This document shows positions 11,881 to 13,422 of a stretch of DNA of 13,422 nucleotides, one piece after another; position 1 is the stretch's first letter, and every line of letters begins with the position of its first letter. The stretch spans positions 1 to 13,422 of the forward strand of contig UQUG01000051.1 in the NCBI GenBank assembly GCA_900544205.1, in the 5' to 3' direction. A model generated the notes under the pieces. The model did no database searches. It was not told the DNA's origin and saw only the letters and a program-made list of their open reading frames with translations. This DNA comes from an uncultured Collinsella sp. (GTDB taxonomy: Bacteria > Actinomycetota > Coriobacteriia > Coriobacteriales > Coriobacteriaceae). The translations under genes and the position numbers were made by a program.

Positions 11881-13245
11881 CTAAACGTCAAGATGCGCAC
11901 AATCGAGCGCCTTTTTGATAAGAGGGACAGATCGATCAGCCAAATACAACGGAATGTTGAGCACCCCGTCGTCGAGCTTTAGGTTCTTAAGTGAGTAGCG
12001 GACCCTCAGTGGAGTCGTCTCCGCATGCTTGTCGGCATAGTACTTAAGGCTCTTGGAATGAACGACCTCTCCCGATTTGACCTCGACGGGAACGATTTCG
12101 TTTCCGACTTGAATCAAAAAATCGACTTCGTGTTTCGGTTTCTCGTTTGTCCAATAGCGCGGAGCGACATCCAGCTGCAGAAGCAATGCCTGAAGCACAT
12201 AATTCTCGGCGAACGAACCTTTGAACTCCGAAAATAGCGCATCCGAGATGGCAAAAGCGGACGCATCCAGTCTTGCCATGCGGCGCAGCAAACCGACATC
12301 AAGACAGTAGACTTTAAATGCCTTGAGGTCATCGTATGCAGAGAGCGGCACGCCACCGGCAGCATTAAGGCGAACCGCCATGATGAGCCCAGCATCGGCA
12401 AGCCATTCCAGAGCATCCTCGTATTCTCGAGCACGAGCCCCCTCGCGCACCGCACCCCAAACGAACTTTTTATTCTCGCGCGCCAACTGAGTTGGAATCG
12501 AGTTCCATATTTGCGAAAGCTTGGCGAACTGCGCATGGCCACCATGCTTGGCAAAATCGCGCTCGTAGGAATCCAAGAGATCGGACAACACCTTATCGAC
12601 CTGAACGATATCGCCCGTCTCCACCCACCGACCAAGAGCCTCTGGCATGCCGCCACATGCAAAATAACGACGAAGATGCTCGACGAGACGGATATGGAAG
12701 AAATCGGGCACTGTCTCGATCTGATCCAGGCCGCCAAGGTATTCGTCGTAGTTTGCAGCGCCCTCGGCTTTCAGAAACTCGGAAAAGCTCATAGGGTGCA
12801 TCTCCATGAACTCGACCTTTCCCACCGGAAAAGCGCTGGTCTCACGGGACAAGCGAACGCCCAACAAAGACCCTGCGCATGCGACGTGATACTCGGGGGC
12901 CTCGTCACAGAAGTATTTAAGGGCGCCGACTGCAGAAGGGCAATCCTGGATCTCATCAATAATAAGCAGCGTCTCGCCGGGATCGATAGGCTGTCCAAGT
13001 GCCAGGGAAAGGTTTGAGATGATCCGCCGAGGATCGCGCGTACCTTCGAAAAACTGAGCGTACTCGCTCTGTACCCCAGGTGACGGTTCCTCGAGCGTCA
13101 GATACACAAAATTGCGGTACGAGGTTCGACCGAACTCCTTAAGCGCCCACGTCTTTCCAACCTGGCGCGCCCCCTTAAGGATAAGCGGCTTACGATATTC
13201 CGACGCTTTCCAAGCGTTAAGCTTGGCAATGATATCTCGCTGCAT
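11881..13245 (-). CDS. AAA_14/DUF4143 ATPase
   Basis: The 454-aa product has the full two-domain layout of the AAA_14-DUF4143 family. Walker A is GARQVGKT (25-32), Walker B LLIIDEIQ (93-100, Asp97-Glu98), and the sensor-like AGSLLGV is at 124-130. The C-terminal DUF4143 domain carries a PD-(D/E)xK-like set: Glu346 (FAENY), Asp375 (EVDFLI) and Glu388-Lys390 (PVEVK). The domains together suggest an ATP-dependent nuclease or DNA/RNA-handling enzyme, but the function of this widespread family is not established. The ATG at 13245 is preceded by GGGAGG. It stands alone, convergent with the AraC-type gene, and has a 75-bp near-palindrome 20 bp upstream of its start. Families of this kind often occur in several variable copies per genome, as expected of laterally moving genes. 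Confidence 0.88.
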   Translation of the reverse strand: MQRDIIAKLNAWKASEYRKPLILKGARQVGKTWALKEFGRTSYRNFVYLTLEEPSPGVQSEYAQFFEGTRDPRRIISNLSLALGQPIDPGETLLIIDEIQDCPSAVGALKYFCDEAPEYHVACAGSLLGVRLSRETSAFPVGKVEFMEMHPMSFSEFLKAEGAANYDEYLGGLDQIETVPDFFHIRLVEHLRRYFACGGMPEALGRWVETGDIVQVDKVLSDLLDSYERDFAKHGGHAQFAKLSQIWNSIPTQLARENKKFVWGAVREGARAREYEDALEWLADAGLIMAVRLNAAGGVPLSAYDDLKAFKVYCLDVGLLRRMARLDASAFAISDALFSEFKGSFAENYVLQALLLQLDVAPRYWTNEKPKHEVDFLIQVGNEIVPVEVKSGEVVHSKSLKYYADKHAETTPLRVRYSLKNLKLDDGVLNIPLYLADRSVPLIKKALDCAHLDV

Positions 13246-13264
13246 GACCGAACCTCCCGCAAAG

Positions 13265-13339
13265 AAACTTCCGTAAACGTGATATTTCCCACATTTTACC
13301 CTAGGTAAAACGTGACATTTATCACATTTACGGAAGTTT
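13265..13339. repeat. 75-bp near-palindrome before the AAA_14/DUF4143 gene
   Basis: All dyads share one centre at 13302: AAACTTCCGTAAA (13265-13277) with TTTACGGAAGTTT (13327-13339), perfect over 13 bp; GTGAT (13279-13283) with ATCAC (13321-13325); and TTTTACC (13294-13300) with GGTAAAA (13304-13310) around CTA. The two halves also hold a 33-bp-spaced direct repeat, CGTGATATTTCCCACATTT and CGTGACATTTATCACATTT (from 13278 and 13311). The second copy contains GTGA-CATTTA-TCAC, a CRP/FNR-like symmetric site. The block lies upstream of the ATPase ribosome binding site, so it could be operator DNA, a cruciform or part of the 5' leader. Confidence 0.8.
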
Positions 13340-13373
13340 TAAGTTCATTTCGCCACACTTTCATCACAATCAG

Positions 13374-13396
13374 AACCACCCTTAAAAAGGGTGGTT
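13374..13396. terminator. Hairpin near the right edge
   Basis: AACCACCC (13374-13381) pairs perfectly with GGGTGGTT (13389-13396) around a 7-nt A/T loop. It probably ends a gene lying beyond the right edge of the window; the direction cannot be settled because neither side has a clear T-tract. The stretch 13340-13422 holds no gene. Confidence 0.5.
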
Positions 13397-13422
13397 TGCT
13401 CTTAGGGTATAACCCACGGGCC

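Overview
The window comes from a high-GC bacterial chromosome. Its ribosomal proteins, tmRNA and accessory proteins look most like Coriobacteriia, probably Collinsella or a close relative; this assignment rests on protein resemblance only and no search was run. Nearly everything is on the minus strand. The plus-strand genes are one small hypothetical protein (3124-3558) and an AraC-type regulator (10811-11815).

Layout. 59-900: the rplM-rpsI ribosomal protein operon, with a good promoter and a 5' leader hairpin. 1058-1936: a patatin-like serine lipase/esterase. 1937-2520: a gene-free stretch holding a 62-bp tandem array of imperfect palindromes (about 2019-2298), a hairpin-rich segment (2331-2464) whose ends copy the 3' end of the tmRNA gene, and the tmRNA terminator. 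2521-2884: ssrA (tmRNA), with a readable tag ending ALAA. 3124-3558: an unrecognised 144-aa protein. 3619-4466: a RelB/DinJ-like antitoxin and PIN-domain toxin pair whose promoter is overlaid by three GCTAGC palindromes. 4628-6967: a small DUF6110-like membrane protein and a P1B-type metal ATPase. 7112-10696: two half-size ABC transporter genes that abut, forming a heterodimer. 10811-11815: the divergent AraC-type regulator. 11881-13245: a lone AAA_14/DUF4143 ATPase with a 75-bp near-palindrome just upstream.

How the genes may work together. The AraC regulator, the ABC heterodimer, the DUF6110 protein and the P-type ATPase read as one metal-handling locus. The ABC pair resembles the YbtPQ/IrtAB class associated with siderophore uptake, and such loci are often controlled by an AraC-type protein. 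The ATPase probably exports a transition metal, but its membrane motif is YSCALKL rather than a classical CPx, so the metal cannot be named. The region 10697-10817 carries an 18-bp dyad and a 21-bp-spaced direct repeat that could be the control sites.

The most unusual non-coding structures are the 75-bp palindrome before the AAA_14/DUF4143 gene, the perfect 17-bp inverted copy of the tmRNA T-arm just beyond the tmRNA terminator, and the 62-bp palindrome array. I saw no CRISPR array, transposase, integrase, tRNA or rRNA.
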